DNA of 64,000 nucleotides. It comes from Streptomyces ruber. Lineage in GTDB: Bacteria > Actinomycetota > Actinomycetes > Streptomycetales > Streptomycetaceae. Both the position numbers and the translations under genes were made by a program. The notes beneath the pieces were generated by a model. That model did no database searches. It saw only the letters and a program-made list of their open reading frames with translations, and was not told the DNA's origin. The stretch spans positions 147,159 through 211,158 of the forward strand of contig NZ_BMQK01000013.1 in the NCBI RefSeq assembly GCF_014648075.1, given 5' to 3'. Shown here in pieces: positions 1 to 7,558 of the stretch. The number at the start of each line of letters is the position of its first letter. The first letter of the stretch is position 1.

Positions 1-872
1 TCGAGTCCGCGCAGCTCGACACGGGTGCGCTCGGCCCACACGAGCAGTCCGGTGGCGGCACGCTGCAGCTCGTTCGTACGGAGCCGCACCGTACGGCCGA
101 CCATCTCGTGGTCGATCACACCGAGCTCGGCCAGCGGCGGCAGGTCGCCGAGGAAGTAGCCCTCGGGCAGCTCGAAGCCGATGCGGGACGGCTGCGTCGC
201 GGTCACCTCCGCCGGGGTGCCGGTCGCCGCGATGCGTCCCTCGTGGAGGATCGCCAGCCGGCCGGCCAGGTTCTCGGCCTCCTCCAGGTAGTGCGTGGTG
301 AGCAGGACAGTGGTGCCCTCGTCGCGCAGTTCACGCACCAGCTCCCAGGTGGCCTGGCGGCCCTCGGCGTCGAGACCGGTGGTCGGCTCGTCGAGGAAGA
401 GGACCTCGGGGCGGCCGAGGAGCGCGAGTGCCAGGTCCAGGCGCCGCTTCTCGCCTCCGGACAACTGCTTGACCCGTACGCCGGTCCGCTTGCCCAGGCC
501 GACGAGTTCCAGCGCCTCCTTCGTGGGGCGTGCTCCGCTGGTGCAGCCCGCCCACATCCGTATGGTCTCCCCGACGGTCAACTCGGAGGGGAATCCACCC
601 TCCTGCAGCATCACGCCGATGCGGGGCCGCACGGCGGCCCGTTCCGTGTAGGGGTCGTGGCCGAGGATGCGCACCCGTCCGGCGGCCGGTGCCGCGAGGC
701 CTTCCAGTACCTCGACCGTCGACGTCTTGCCCGCGCCGTTCGTGCCCAGGAGCGCGAAGAGTTCACCGCGGCCCACGGAGAACGTGATCCCCCGTACGGC
801 CTCGAAACCGCCCCCGTACACGCGCCGCAGATCCGTGACGTCAATCACGTTCTCATGCCCGTTCGTGTTCAT
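1..872 (-). CDS. ABC transporter ATP-binding protein (drug-export type), 3' end outside window
   Basis: This is the nucleotide-binding subunit of an ABC-2 type exporter, acting at the inner face of the membrane. From the ATG at 872 the protein has a Walker A loop (GTNGAGKT) near residue 45, a signature LSGGEKRR, a Walker B LLFLDEPTTGLD-type segment and the H-loop TTHYLEE, which is the order seen in DrrA/CcmA-like ATPases. The stop codon lies beyond the left edge, so the gene is partial; the permease would be expected immediately downstream. A dyad at 930-943 upstream resembles DesR-type response-regulator boxes. The family is certain; the substrate is unknown. Confidence 0.93.
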   Translation of the reverse strand, partial: MNTNGHENVIDVTDLRRVYGGGFEAVRGITFSVGRGELFALLGTNGAGKTSTVEVLEGLAAPAAGRVRILGHDPYTERAAVRPRIGVMLQEGGFPSELTVGETIRMWAGCTSGARPTKEALELVGLGKRTGVRVKQLSGGEKRRLDLALALLGRPEVLFLDEPTTGLDAEGRQATWELVRELRDEGTTVLLTTHYLEEAENLAGRLAILHEGRIAATGTPAEVTATQPSRIGFELPEGYFLGDLPPLAELGVIDHEMVGRTVRLRTNELQRAATGLLVWAERTRVELRGL

Positions 873-929
873 GCTTCGAGCATCCCCGCCGACGGGGAAC
901 GGCGGCAATGCGAGCTGTCATCGCTCCGC

Positions 930-943
930 ATGACAAATGTCAG
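930..943. promoter_or_regulatory. Inverted repeat upstream of the ABC ATPase, DesR-like box
   Basis: The sequence ATGACAAATGTCAG holds TGACA-AA-TGTCA, two 5-bp arms, centred about 65 bp upstream of the ATPase start. ABC-2 operons controlled by DesK/DesR-like two-component systems carry ATGACA-NN-TGTCAT boxes at this kind of position. A second ATGACA-type half (TGTCAT, 916-921) lies next to it. The regulator is not in the window, so the link is inference. Confidence 0.45.
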
Positions 944-979
944 AACGAGGGCCTGCACAGGCACCTAGGCCCACAAGAA

Positions 980-1012
980 GAAAGTCCCCGGTCCGCAGGA
1001 CCGGGGACTTTC
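980..1012. terminator. Perfect hairpin between tRNA-Gly(GCC) and the ABC gene
   Basis: A perfect 15-bp stem (GAAAGTCCCCGGTCC and its complement) closes on a 3-nt loop. It lies just 3' of the leftward tRNA-Gly(GCC) gene and should end its transcript. Confidence 0.8.
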
Positions 1013-1019
1013 TCACTGG

Positions 1020-1092
1020 AGCGGACGACGAGGCTCGAACTCGCGACCTCAACCTTGGCAAGGTTGCGCTCTACCAACTGAGCTACGTCCGC
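1020..1092 (-). tRNA. tRNA-Gly(GCC)
   Basis: The full cloverleaf is readable on the minus strand: acceptor GCGGACG/CGTCCGC, D arm with GG, anticodon loop TTGCCAA (anticodon GCC) and a normal T loop containing TTCGAGC. CCA is not encoded. This is the ordinary elongator glycine tRNA, in contrast to its neighbour at 1173-1244. Confidence 0.95.
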
Positions 1093-1172
1093 ATTGCCTC
1101 CGACCGGCTTCCACCGATCGGCGCGAGCACCAGCCTACCTGATCGACAAGAGCGATCCGACCGGCGGTGCAG

Positions 1173-1244
1173 AGCGGGTGACAGGAATTGCACACTGCGC
1201 CTTCCCCCTGGAAGGGGGATGTTCTACTACTGAACTACACCCGC
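1173..1244 (-). tRNA. tRNA-Gly(UCC) with aberrant D and T loops
   Basis: The acceptor stem GCGGGTG/CACCCGC is perfect and the anticodon arm TCCCC-CTTCCAG-GGGGA gives anticodon UCC. The D loop (AGTAGTA) lacks the invariant GG pair and the T loop reads GTGCAATT instead of GTTCRANN, with a bulge in the T stem. Loss of G18G19 and replacement of T-psi-C-G by GUGC are the hallmarks of the staphylococcal tRNA-Gly isoacceptors that feed peptidoglycan interpeptide synthesis and avoid EF-Tu. Streptomyces cross-links its wall through glycine, so the same role is plausible, but decoding of GGA/GGG cannot be excluded. Confidence 0.9.
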
Positions 1245-1374
1245 ATACCTCCGCGAGCTGGGCTTTTCGGCCTCGCCCCGCGGCGTGCTCCAGACTTTAG
1301 CTGATCACCAGGGGTGCTGCGCAAGTCGGTTGCGGGAGGCGCCGGATGACCGGTCGCCGCCGGCCCTCTCCGCC

Positions 1375-1430
1375 CCGGAGGGCGGTGGGGCGACACCGCG
1401 CGCACGCCCTGTCGCCCCACCGCCCTCCGG
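1375..1430. terminator. Strong terminator of lsr2
   Basis: A perfect 21-bp stem (1375-1395 with 1410-1430, beginning CCGGAGGGCGG) closes on a 14-nt loop. It begins just 3' of the leftward lsr2 stop codon, as expected for an intrinsic terminator of a strongly expressed gene. Confidence 0.85.
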
Positions 1431-1435
1431 CAGTC

Positions 1436-1753
1436 CTACTGAGCCGCCGCGAAGGCCTCGTACACCTTCTTCGGGATCCGCCCGCGCGCGGGCACGTCCA
1501 TCCTGCGGGACTGGGCCCAGGCGCGGACCGTCGCCGGATCGGGGGCCACGTCGGTCTGCTGGTAGGCCTTGCCGGATTTCGACCGCTTGCGGCCGGCTTC
1601 GACGTACGGGGCGAGGGCCTTGCGCAGTTCACTGGCATTGGCCTCGTTGAGGTCGATCTCGTACGACTTGCCGTCCAGACCGAAGGCGATCGTTTCCGCC
1701 GCTTCCGAGCCGTCGATGTCGTCGAAGAGAGTGACTACGACACGCTGCGCCAC
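1436..1753 (-). CDS. lsr2: Lsr2 nucleoid-associated protein, xenogeneic silencer
   Basis: This 105-residue protein matches Lsr2 over its whole length. The N-terminal beta-rich dimerisation domain (residues 1-55, with VVVTLFDDIDG) is followed by a basic linker and a C-terminal DNA-binding region with WAQSRRMDVPARGRIP, in which R90-G91-R92 forms the AT-hook-like minor-groove reader. Lsr2 bridges AT-rich DNA and silences horizontally acquired genes in actinobacteria, functionally like H-NS. It is monocistronic, with a strong terminator behind it and about 400 bp of relatively AT-rich DNA in front. The island at 25-43 kb is the kind of DNA it would be expected to bind, which is inference. Confidence 0.97.
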   Translation of the reverse strand: MAQRVVVTLFDDIDGSEAAETIAFGLDGKSYEIDLNEANASELRKALAPYVEAGRKRSKSGKAYQQTDVAPDPATVRAWAQSRRMDVPARGRIPKKVYEAFAAAQ

Positions 1754-2165
1754 GAATATCGGTCCTTTCGTGCGACGTCCGGGCTGCCCGGTGCGCTGTT
1801 ACGAGGAACGCCGCACCGTATGAGTGCCCGGAGGCCGGCTGTGGTCGGGTGTCCGGCTGTTTTCGCCGTTCATGTGCCGTTCACACGTCACCGAAGTGGT
1901 GGCGCAAAGAGCGACTGGCCGAAGTATCGGCTATTGCCTTTTCCTTTGTACAGGGCACGGCTTTGCGAAGTGTGAACCGTCTAAAACCGTCCGCGTGTCA
2001 CGGTGCAATAGCTGTCGCAGATCTTTCCGGTAATTTTCCGTAACGCACCTGGACCGTTGCCGGATCGTGATGGCCGTCACGTAGTTTCCTACGAATCTAC
2101 TCGCGTAGAAATTTTGTCCGGGTAGTCTGAAGAAACCTGCTCAGCACCACACACCGGGAGTGCCA
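1754..2165. promoter_or_regulatory. Divergent intergenic region between lsr2 and purS
   Basis: About 410 bp with no convincing gene, clearly richer in A/T than its surroundings, which suits promoters for two strong divergent units. I see no known riboswitch fold. A short dyad (CTACGAA...CGTAG) sits at about 2090-2110 in the likely purS promoter. Assignment of -35/-10 boxes is not secure. Confidence 0.5.
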
Positions 2166-2432
2166 GTGGCACGCGTCGTAGTCGACGTCATGCTCAAGCC
2201 GGAGATCCTCGACCCCCAGGGCCAGGCGGTGCAGCGTGCGCTGCCGCGCCTCGGTTTCGAGGGCGTCTCCGACGTACGTCAGGGAAAGCGATTCGAACTG
2301 GAAGTTGACGGGCCGGTCGACGACGCCGCGCTCGCCCGCATCCACGAACTGGCGGAATCCTTCCTCGCCAACACCGTGATCGAGGACTTCACCGTGAAGG
2401 TGGAGGAGGAGAAGGCGGGGGCCGGCAAGTGA
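2166..2432 (+). CDS. purS: Phosphoribosylformylglycinamidine synthase subunit PurS
   Basis: PurS is the small structural subunit of the three-part FGAM synthase and helps pass ammonia from PurQ to PurL. The 88-residue protein starts MARVVVDVMLKPEILDPQG, the typical PurS N-terminus, and contains the GFEGVSDVRQGKRFEL strand-turn typical of the family. I take the GTG at 2166, because GGGAG ending at 2160 then lies 5 nt upstream; an in-frame GTG at 2160 overlaps that ribosome-binding site. The stop overlaps the purQ start by 4 bp, so the subunits are translationally coupled. Confidence 0.96.
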   Translation: MARVVVDVMLKPEILDPQGQAVQRALPRLGFEGVSDVRQGKRFELEVDGPVDDAALARIHELAESFLANTVIEDFTVKVEEEKAGAGK

Positions 2433-3109
2433 CCGCTCGTATCGGGGTCGTCACTTTCCCGGGCAGCCTGGACGACCGGGACACCCAGCGGGCGGTCCGG
2501 CTCGCGGGCGCCGAGCCGGTCGCGCTCTGGCACAAGGACAAGGACCTCAAGCAGGTCGACGCCGTGGTGCTGTGCGGGGGGTTCTCCTACGGCGACTATC
2601 TGCGCGCGGGCGCCATTGCCCGGTTCTCGCCGGTGATGGAGACCCTGATCGAGCAGGCGAAGTCGGGAATGCCGGTGCTCGGCATCTGCAACGGCTTCCA
2701 GATCCTCACCGAGGCCCACCTGCTGCCCGGCGCCATGCTCGGCAACGACCACCTGCACTTCATCTGCCGCGACCAGAAGCTGCGGGTGGAGAACGCGGAC
2801 ACCTCCTGGACCACCGACTACGAGTCCGGCCAGGAGATCCACATCCCGCTGAAGAACATGGACGGGCGGTACGTCGCCGACGAGCGCACCCTCGACATGC
2901 TGGAGGCGGAGGGCCGGGTCGCGTTCCGCTACCTGGACTTCAACCCCAACGGCTCCCTCCGGGACATCGCCGGCATCACCAACGAGGCGGGCAACGTCGT
3001 CGGCCTGATGCCGCACCCGGAGCACGCCGTCGAGCCCCTCATCGGCTCCGGCCGCACCGACGGCCTCCCCTTCTTCACCTCGATCCTCAAGAAGCTGGTC
3101 AACGCATGA
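2429..3109 (+). CDS. purQ: FGAM synthase glutaminase subunit PurQ
   Basis: PurQ hydrolyses glutamine and supplies ammonia for the FGAR to FGAM step of purine synthesis. It is a 226-residue class I glutamine amidotransferase, the usual length. The nucleophile C87 lies in the elbow GICNGFQ, and the catalytic His/Glu pair sits in MPHPEHAVE near the C-terminus. It starts with GTG inside the purS stop (4-bp overlap) and its own stop overlaps the purL ATG, so purS, purQ and purL form one tightly coupled operon. Confidence 0.98.
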   Translation: MTARIGVVTFPGSLDDRDTQRAVRLAGAEPVALWHKDKDLKQVDAVVLCGGFSYGDYLRAGAIARFSPVMETLIEQAKSGMPVLGICNGFQILTEAHLLPGAMLGNDHLHFICRDQKLRVENADTSWTTDYESGQEIHIPLKNMDGRYVADERTLDMLEAEGRVAFRYLDFNPNGSLRDIAGITNEAGNVVGLMPHPEHAVEPLIGSGRTDGLPFFTSILKKLVNA

Positions 3110-5382
3110 GCAAGACCCCTCTGGACACGGTCGAGCACGCGGCCGCGACCCCGGACGTCGAGCTGCCCTGGGCCGAACTCGGCCTGAAGAAGGACGAGTA
3201 CGAGCGGGTCGTGGAGATCCTCGGCCGCCGGCCCACCGGCGCCGAGCTCGCCATGTACTCGGTCATGTGGTCCGAGCACTGCTCGTACAAGTCCTCCAAG
3301 GTCCACCTGCGCCAGTTCGGCGAAAAGGCGCCCCAGTCGGACGCCCTGCTCGTCGGCATAGGCGAGAACGCGGGCGTCGTGGACGTCGGCCAGGGCTACG
3401 CGGTCACCTTCAAGGTGGAGTCGCACAACCACCCCTCCTACGTGGAGCCCTACCAGGGCGCGGCCACGGGTGTCGGCGGCATCGTGCGCGACATCATCGC
3501 GATGGGCGCGCGGCCGGTGGCCGTCGTGGACCCGCTGCGCTTCGGCGCCGCGGACCACCCGGACACCAAGCGCGTCCTGCCCGGCGTCGTCGCGGGCATC
3601 GGCGGCTACGGCAACTGCCTCGGCCTGCCCAACATCGGCGGCGAGGTCGTCTTCGACGCCTGCTACCAGGGCAACCCGCTGGTCAACGCCGGTGCCATCG
3701 GCGTCATGCGGCACGAGGACATCCACCTCGCGAAGGCGTCCGGCGCGGGCAACAAGGTCATCCTGTACGGCGCCCGGACCGGCGGCGACGGCATCGGCGG
3801 CGCCTCGATCCTGGCCTCCGAGACCTTCGACGACGCCAAGCCCTCGAAGCGCCCCGCCGTCCAGGTCGGCGACCCCTTCCAGGAGAAGCTGCTCATCGAG
3901 TGCACCCTGGAGGCGTTCGCCGAGAAGCTCGTCGTCGGCATCCAGGACCTCGGCGCCGCCGGTCTGTCCTGCGCCACCTCCGAGCTCGCCTCCAACGGCT
4001 CCGGCGGCATGCGCGTCACGCTGGACGACGTCCCCCTGCGCGACTCCACGCTCTCGCCCGAGGAGATCCTCATGAGCGAGTCGCAGGAGCGCATGTGCGC
4101 GGTCGTGGAGCCCGACAAGGTCGACCGCTTCCTCGCCATCTGCGACAAGTGGGACGTCATCGCCACCGTCATCGGCGAGGTGACGGACGGCGACCGGCTG
4201 GAGATCTTCTGGCACGGGGAGAAGATCGTCGACGTCGACCCGCGCACGGTCGCGCACGACGGCCCGGTCTACGAGCGCCCGTACGCCCGCCCGGACTGGC
4301 AGGACGCCCTCCAGGCGGACGACGCGAACAAGCTGCCCCGCCCGGAGACGAGCGAGGAGCTGCGCGAGCAGGTCCTCAAGCTGGTGAGCTCCCCGAACCA
4401 GGCCTCCAAGTCCTGGATCACCTCCCAGTACGACCACTTCGTGCAGGGCAACACGGTCCTCGCCCAGCCCGAGGACTCCGGCATGATCCGCGTCGACGAG
4501 GAGTCCGGCCTCGGCGTCGCCATCGCGACCGACGGCAACGGCCGGTACGCGAAGCTCGACCCGTACACGGGCGCGCAGCTCGCCCTGGCGGAGGCGTACC
4601 GCAACGTCGCCACCACCGGCGCCAAGCCCCTCGCGGTCTCCGACTGCCTGAACTTCGGCTCCCCCGAGGACCCGGCGGTCATGTGGCAGTTCGCGGAGGC
4701 CGTGCGCGGTCTCGCGGACGCCTGTCAGCAGCTCGGCACCCCGGTGACCGGCGGCAACGTCTCCCTCTACAACCAGACGGGCGAGGCGGCGATCCACCCG
4801 ACCCCGGTCGTGGCGGTCCTCGGCGTCATCGACGACGTGGCGCGGCGCACGCCGGTCGCCTTCCAGGAGGAGGGCCAGCTGCTCTACCTCCTCGGCGACA
4901 CCCGCGAGGAGTTCGGCGGCTCGGCCTGGTCCCAGGTGATCCACGACCACCTCGGCGGACTGCCACCGCAGGTGGACCTGGAGCGCGAGCGGCTGCTCGG
5001 CGAGATCCTGATCTCCGCCTCCCGCGACGGCATGATCGACTCCGCGCACGACCTGTCCGACGGCGGTCTGATCCAGGCCGTGGTCGAGTCGGCGCTGCTC
5101 GGCGGCAAGGGCGCGCGGCTGGTCGTCCCGGACGGGCTCGACGCCTTCACGTTCCTCCTCTCCGAGTCGGCGGGGCGCGCGATCGTCGCCGTGCCGCGCT
5201 CGGAGGAGGTCCGCTTCAACGACATGTGCGGCGCGCGGGGCCTGCCGGTCACCCGCATCGGTGTCGTGGACGGCACTGTGTCCGACGGAAATGCGGTGGT
5301 GGAGGTCCAGGGCGAGTTCACGCTCTCCCTGGACGAGCTGCGCACGGCGCACGAGGGGACGATCCCGGCGCTGCTGGCGTAG
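3106..5382 (+). CDS. purL: FGAM synthase large subunit PurL (small-type)
   Basis: PurL is the ATP-dependent synthetase that converts FGAR plus ammonia to FGAM. At 758 residues it is the short, PurS/PurQ-dependent form rather than the fused 1300-residue enzyme. Visible signatures are SEHCSYKSSK near residue 55, ATP-binding segments SHNHPSYVEPYQGAATGVGG and GTPVTGGNVSLYNQ, and the AIR synthase-like repeat ending in SDGGLIQA. The ATG at 3106 overlaps the purQ stop. A hairpin at 5418-5451 follows, so the operon appears to end here. Confidence 0.98.
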   Translation: MSKTPLDTVEHAAATPDVELPWAELGLKKDEYERVVEILGRRPTGAELAMYSVMWSEHCSYKSSKVHLRQFGEKAPQSDALLVGIGENAGVVDVGQGYAVTFKVESHNHPSYVEPYQGAATGVGGIVRDIIAMGARPVAVVDPLRFGAADHPDTKRVLPGVVAGIGGYGNCLGLPNIGGEVVFDACYQGNPLVNAGAIGVMRHEDIHLAKASGAGNKVILYGARTGGDGIGGASILASETFDDAKPSKRPAVQVGDPFQEKLLIECTLEAFAEKLVVGIQDLGAAGLSCATSELASNGSGGMRVTLDDVPLRDSTLSPEEILMSESQERMCAVVEPDKVDRFLAICDKWDVIATVIGEVTDGDRLEIFWHGEKIVDVDPRTVAHDGPVYERPYARPDWQDALQADDANKLPRPETSEELREQVLKLVSSPNQASKSWITSQYDHFVQGNTVLAQPEDSGMIRVDEESGLGVAIATDGNGRYAKLDPYTGAQLALAEAYRNVATTGAKPLAVSDCLNFGSPEDPAVMWQFAEAVRGLADACQQLGTPVTGGNVSLYNQTGEAAIHPTPVVAVLGVIDDVARRTPVAFQEEGQLLYLLGDTREEFGGSAWSQVIHDHLGGLPPQVDLERERLLGEILISASRDGMIDSAHDLSDGGLIQAVVESALLGGKGARLVVPDGLDAFTFLLSESAGRAIVAVPRSEEVRFNDMCGARGLPVTRIGVVDGTVSDGNAVVEVQGEFTLSLDELRTAHEGTIPALLA

Positions 5383-5417
5383 TCCCGCCGCAGCGGCAGC
5401 GGCAGCGGCAGCTGTGC

Positions 5418-5451
5418 GAAGCCCCCGTCCGGTTCTCCGGGCGGGGGCTTC
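5418..5451. terminator. Terminator after purL
   Basis: The stem GAAGCCCCCG pairs with CGGGGGCTTC around an inner CCGG/CCGG pairing. It lies 36 bp after the purL stop. Confidence 0.75.
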
Positions 5452-5495
5452 GGCGTGTCCGGGTACGGCGTGTCCGGGTGCGGCGTGTCCTGGTA
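5451..5495. repeat. Three tandem 15-bp repeats
   Basis: The unit CGGCGTGTCCGGGTR is present three times head to tail, the third copy with one further change (CCTGG). It sits between the purL terminator and the M23 peptidase relic, a place where slippage would have no coding cost. Confidence 0.8.
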
Positions 5496-5501
5496 GGGAA
5501 A

Positions 5502-5735
5502 CCCGCGACGTACGCCATCGACGTCATCGCCGAGCCCGAGCCGGGCGCCCGCCCCGCCTTCCGCGCACTGTGGCCGCTCGCACGCCGCCCCCAGGACGTC
5601 CCGGCCTGCGGTGCCCCGATCCGCGCGGTCGCCGACGCCACGGTCGTACGGGCCGCCGACGGCCGGCGCGACCATCCGGGCCGCACCTCGCTGCCGGCCC
5701 TGCTGTACCTGATGCGGCGCGGCGTCGGAGGCCCC
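5502..5735 (+). pseudogene. Remnant of an M23-family metallopeptidase
   Basis: In one plus-strand frame the sequence reads YAIDVIAEPEPGARPAF, then FRALWPLARRP and later PALLYLMRRG. In my memory this block occurs as the middle of Streptomyces secreted M23-type peptidases. There is no start codon, signal peptide or zinc-binding HxxxD/HxH part, and the frame runs upstream only as purL shadow. I read it as a relic cut at both ends. The identification rests on recall and should be checked by a protein search. Confidence 0.5.
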
Positions 5736-5794
5736 GCAACGGGGGGATCTCCGAGGCGTCCCCGGCAGACGTCGCCCGCACATAGGGTGACGCC

Positions 5795-6592
5795 ATGCCC
5801 CCGGCCAAGAAGCGCACCCGCAGTTACGACCCGGCCAAGATCCGCGCCGCGGTGCTCGCCCAGTTCGGAAACGTACGGGGTGCCGTACACACCCTCACCC
5901 CCGAGCAGCTCGCCGCCCCCACCCGCCTCGGCGACTGGACCGTGCGGGACCTGGCGGTGCACATCGCGATGACCCTGGAGCTCGCCAACCGCGCCGTGGA
6001 CGCGCCGGAACCGGCCGAGCCGGACCTCGGGCCGCACGACGTCCTCTTCGCGAGCGCCCCGTACGCGGAGGGCATCGCCGAGCGCGTCCGGGAGACCGCC
6101 GAGCGCACCCCCGATCTCGACGCCCTGTTCGCCGGCACCGAGGAGCGCCTCACCGCACGTCTCGCCGCGACGCCCGGCACCCGGTTGCTCGCCATCCGGG
6201 CCGGTGCGGTTCCCCTCGCCGACTACTTGGTCACCCGCACCGTCGAACTGGTCGTCCACACCGACGACCTCAACGCCGCCGTGCCGGGCCTCGACATCCC
6301 GTACGACCGTCAGGCCCTCGCCGCCTGTACCCGGCTGCTCGCCGACGCACTCGCCGTGAAGGCGCCCGGCGCCTCGACCGAGGTGCGGGTGCCGCCGTAC
6401 GCCGTGGTGCAGTGCGTCGAGGGCCCGCGGCACACCCGTGGCACCCCGCCCAACGTCGTCGAGACCGACCCGCTGACCTGGATCCGGCTCGCCACGGGAC
6501 GTGAGGACTGGAAGACCTCCGTACGGGAGGCGCGCGTCAGCGCCAGCGGTGAGCGCGCCGACCTCGGCGCTCTGCTGCCCCTGATGGCGTGA
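5795..6592 (+). CDS. Maleylpyruvate isomerase-like / SCP-domain protein
   Basis: This 265-residue cytoplasmic protein has an N-terminal DinB/MDMPI-like four-helix half (LTPEQLAAPTRLGDWTVRDL, then HIAMTLELANRA), the fold of mycothiol-dependent isomerases. Its C-terminal half resembles a bacterial sterol-carrier-like domain (VPPYAVVQCVEGP followed by TDPLTWIRLATG). The usual metal-binding histidine set of MDMPI enzymes is not complete, so activity is uncertain. The ATG at 5795 is the only sensible start. It stands alone and ends right before the parS palindrome. Confidence 0.75.
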   Translation: MPPAKKRTRSYDPAKIRAAVLAQFGNVRGAVHTLTPEQLAAPTRLGDWTVRDLAVHIAMTLELANRAVDAPEPAEPDLGPHDVLFASAPYAEGIAERVRETAERTPDLDALFAGTEERLTARLAATPGTRLLAIRAGAVPLADYLVTRTVELVVHTDDLNAAVPGLDIPYDRQALAACTRLLADALAVKAPGASTEVRVPPYAVVQCVEGPRHTRGTPPNVVETDPLTWIRLATGREDWKTSVREARVSASGERADLGALLPLMA

Positions 6593-6593
6593 G

Positions 6594-6625
6594 CCCGGCG
6601 AAGTTTCACGTGAAACTTCGCCGGG
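6594..6625. promoter_or_regulatory. parS site inside a 32-bp perfect palindrome
   Basis: The core AGTTTCACGTGAAACT (6602-6617) matches the ParB-binding parS consensus TGTTTCACGTGAAACA at 14 of 16 positions. It sits in a perfect 32-bp palindrome (6594-6625) placed directly after a stop codon. Streptomyces carry many such sites clustered around oriC, where ParB assembles the segregation complex. The outer arms may also work as a bidirectional terminator. Confidence 0.88.
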
Positions 6626-6666
6626 ATTCCCTGGAACCGCTCCGCCGTCCCACCCGTCCCAGCGGC

Positions 6667-7473
6667 ATGGACAAGCAGCGACTGACTCTCACCGCCCTGA
6701 CCCTCCTGCCGCTCGCGGTGGCCTGCGGCAGCGAGTCGGGCAGCGGCTCCGTCGGCACTCAGACCCCGGCGTCCCAGCCCGTCACCGGCATCCACTGGAA
6801 CGTCGACAGCCTGACCACCGACGGGATGACCATCACGGCCCCCGACGACGCCTTCCTGCGGATCGCCGAGAACGGCAAGGTCCAGGGCAACTACGGGTGC
6901 AACGACTTCGGCGCCACCGCGACCGTCGAGGGCGACCGGGTGGACTTCGGGAAGGCGGAGTCCACGGTGACGGCCTGCGTGCAGGAGGCTGCGATGTCGT
7001 TCGAGGAGTCCTTCTCCCGCGCCCTCGCCGGGGGAGCTCTCGCGGCCGACGTGCACGACGGCGAACTCACCCTCACCACCGACGACGGGGACACGGTCCG
7101 GCTGAGCGAGGAGAAGTCCGCCGGACTGTACGGCACGAAGTGGACGGTCACCGCGCTCCGGGACGGCAGCGCCGCGAAACCCCTCCCCGAGGAGGCCAAG
7201 GACAAGGCCTGGCTCACCTTCGACGAGAAGGCCGGCACGGTCAGCGGCAGCCTGGGCTGCAATCAGGTCTCCGCGAAGGCGACCGTACGCGACGGTCACA
7301 TCACCCTCGGCGCCCCCGAAGCCACCCGCAAGATGTGCGACGGCTCACTCATGGACACCGAACAGTCCTTGCTCAAGCTTTTCGACAGCAAGATCGAATA
7401 CCGGATCGACCACCGCGATATCACGCTGACCAGGGAAAACGGCGAAGGTGTCAGTGGGGTGGCCGACGGCTGA
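6667..7473 (+). CDS. META-domain lipoprotein (HslJ-like)
   Basis: A 268-residue exported lipoprotein. The N-terminus is a short signal peptide ending in the lipobox LAVAC with Cys at residue 20. Two META/HslJ-type repeats follow; each contains a GNYGCN or GSLGCN signature, a conserved cysteine (VTACVQE, TRKMCDG) and a SFEESF/EQSLLKLF helix. Such domains are found in heat-shock protein HslJ and in secreted proteins of unknown role. I use the ATG at 6667 because it gives a proper signal peptide; the upstream in-frame GTG would read through the parS palindrome. Confidence 0.88.
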   Translation: MDKQRLTLTALTLLPLAVACGSESGSGSVGTQTPASQPVTGIHWNVDSLTTDGMTITAPDDAFLRIAENGKVQGNYGCNDFGATATVEGDRVDFGKAESTVTACVQEAAMSFEESFSRALAGGALAADVHDGELTLTTDDGDTVRLSEEKSAGLYGTKWTVTALRDGSAAKPLPEEAKDKAWLTFDEKAGTVSGSLGCNQVSAKATVRDGHITLGAPEATRKMCDGSLMDTEQSLLKLFDSKIEYRIDHRDITLTRENGEGVSGVADG

Positions 7474-7558
7474 GCCGCGCCGGCAAGGATCGCCTCACCG
7501 GCGTCATCCGAGATCACCGGATTCGGACCAGTGCACGATCTCGCCTACACTCGGTGGC

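Noticed and set aside
108..968. 286-codon plus-strand frame at the left edge
   Set aside because: Antisense of the ABC ATPase, whose Walker A, signature and Walker B motifs are on the minus strand.
2929..5352. 807-codon open frame on the minus strand across purL
   Set aside because: Antisense shadow of PurL; no recognisable domain, while the plus strand has a perfect PurL.
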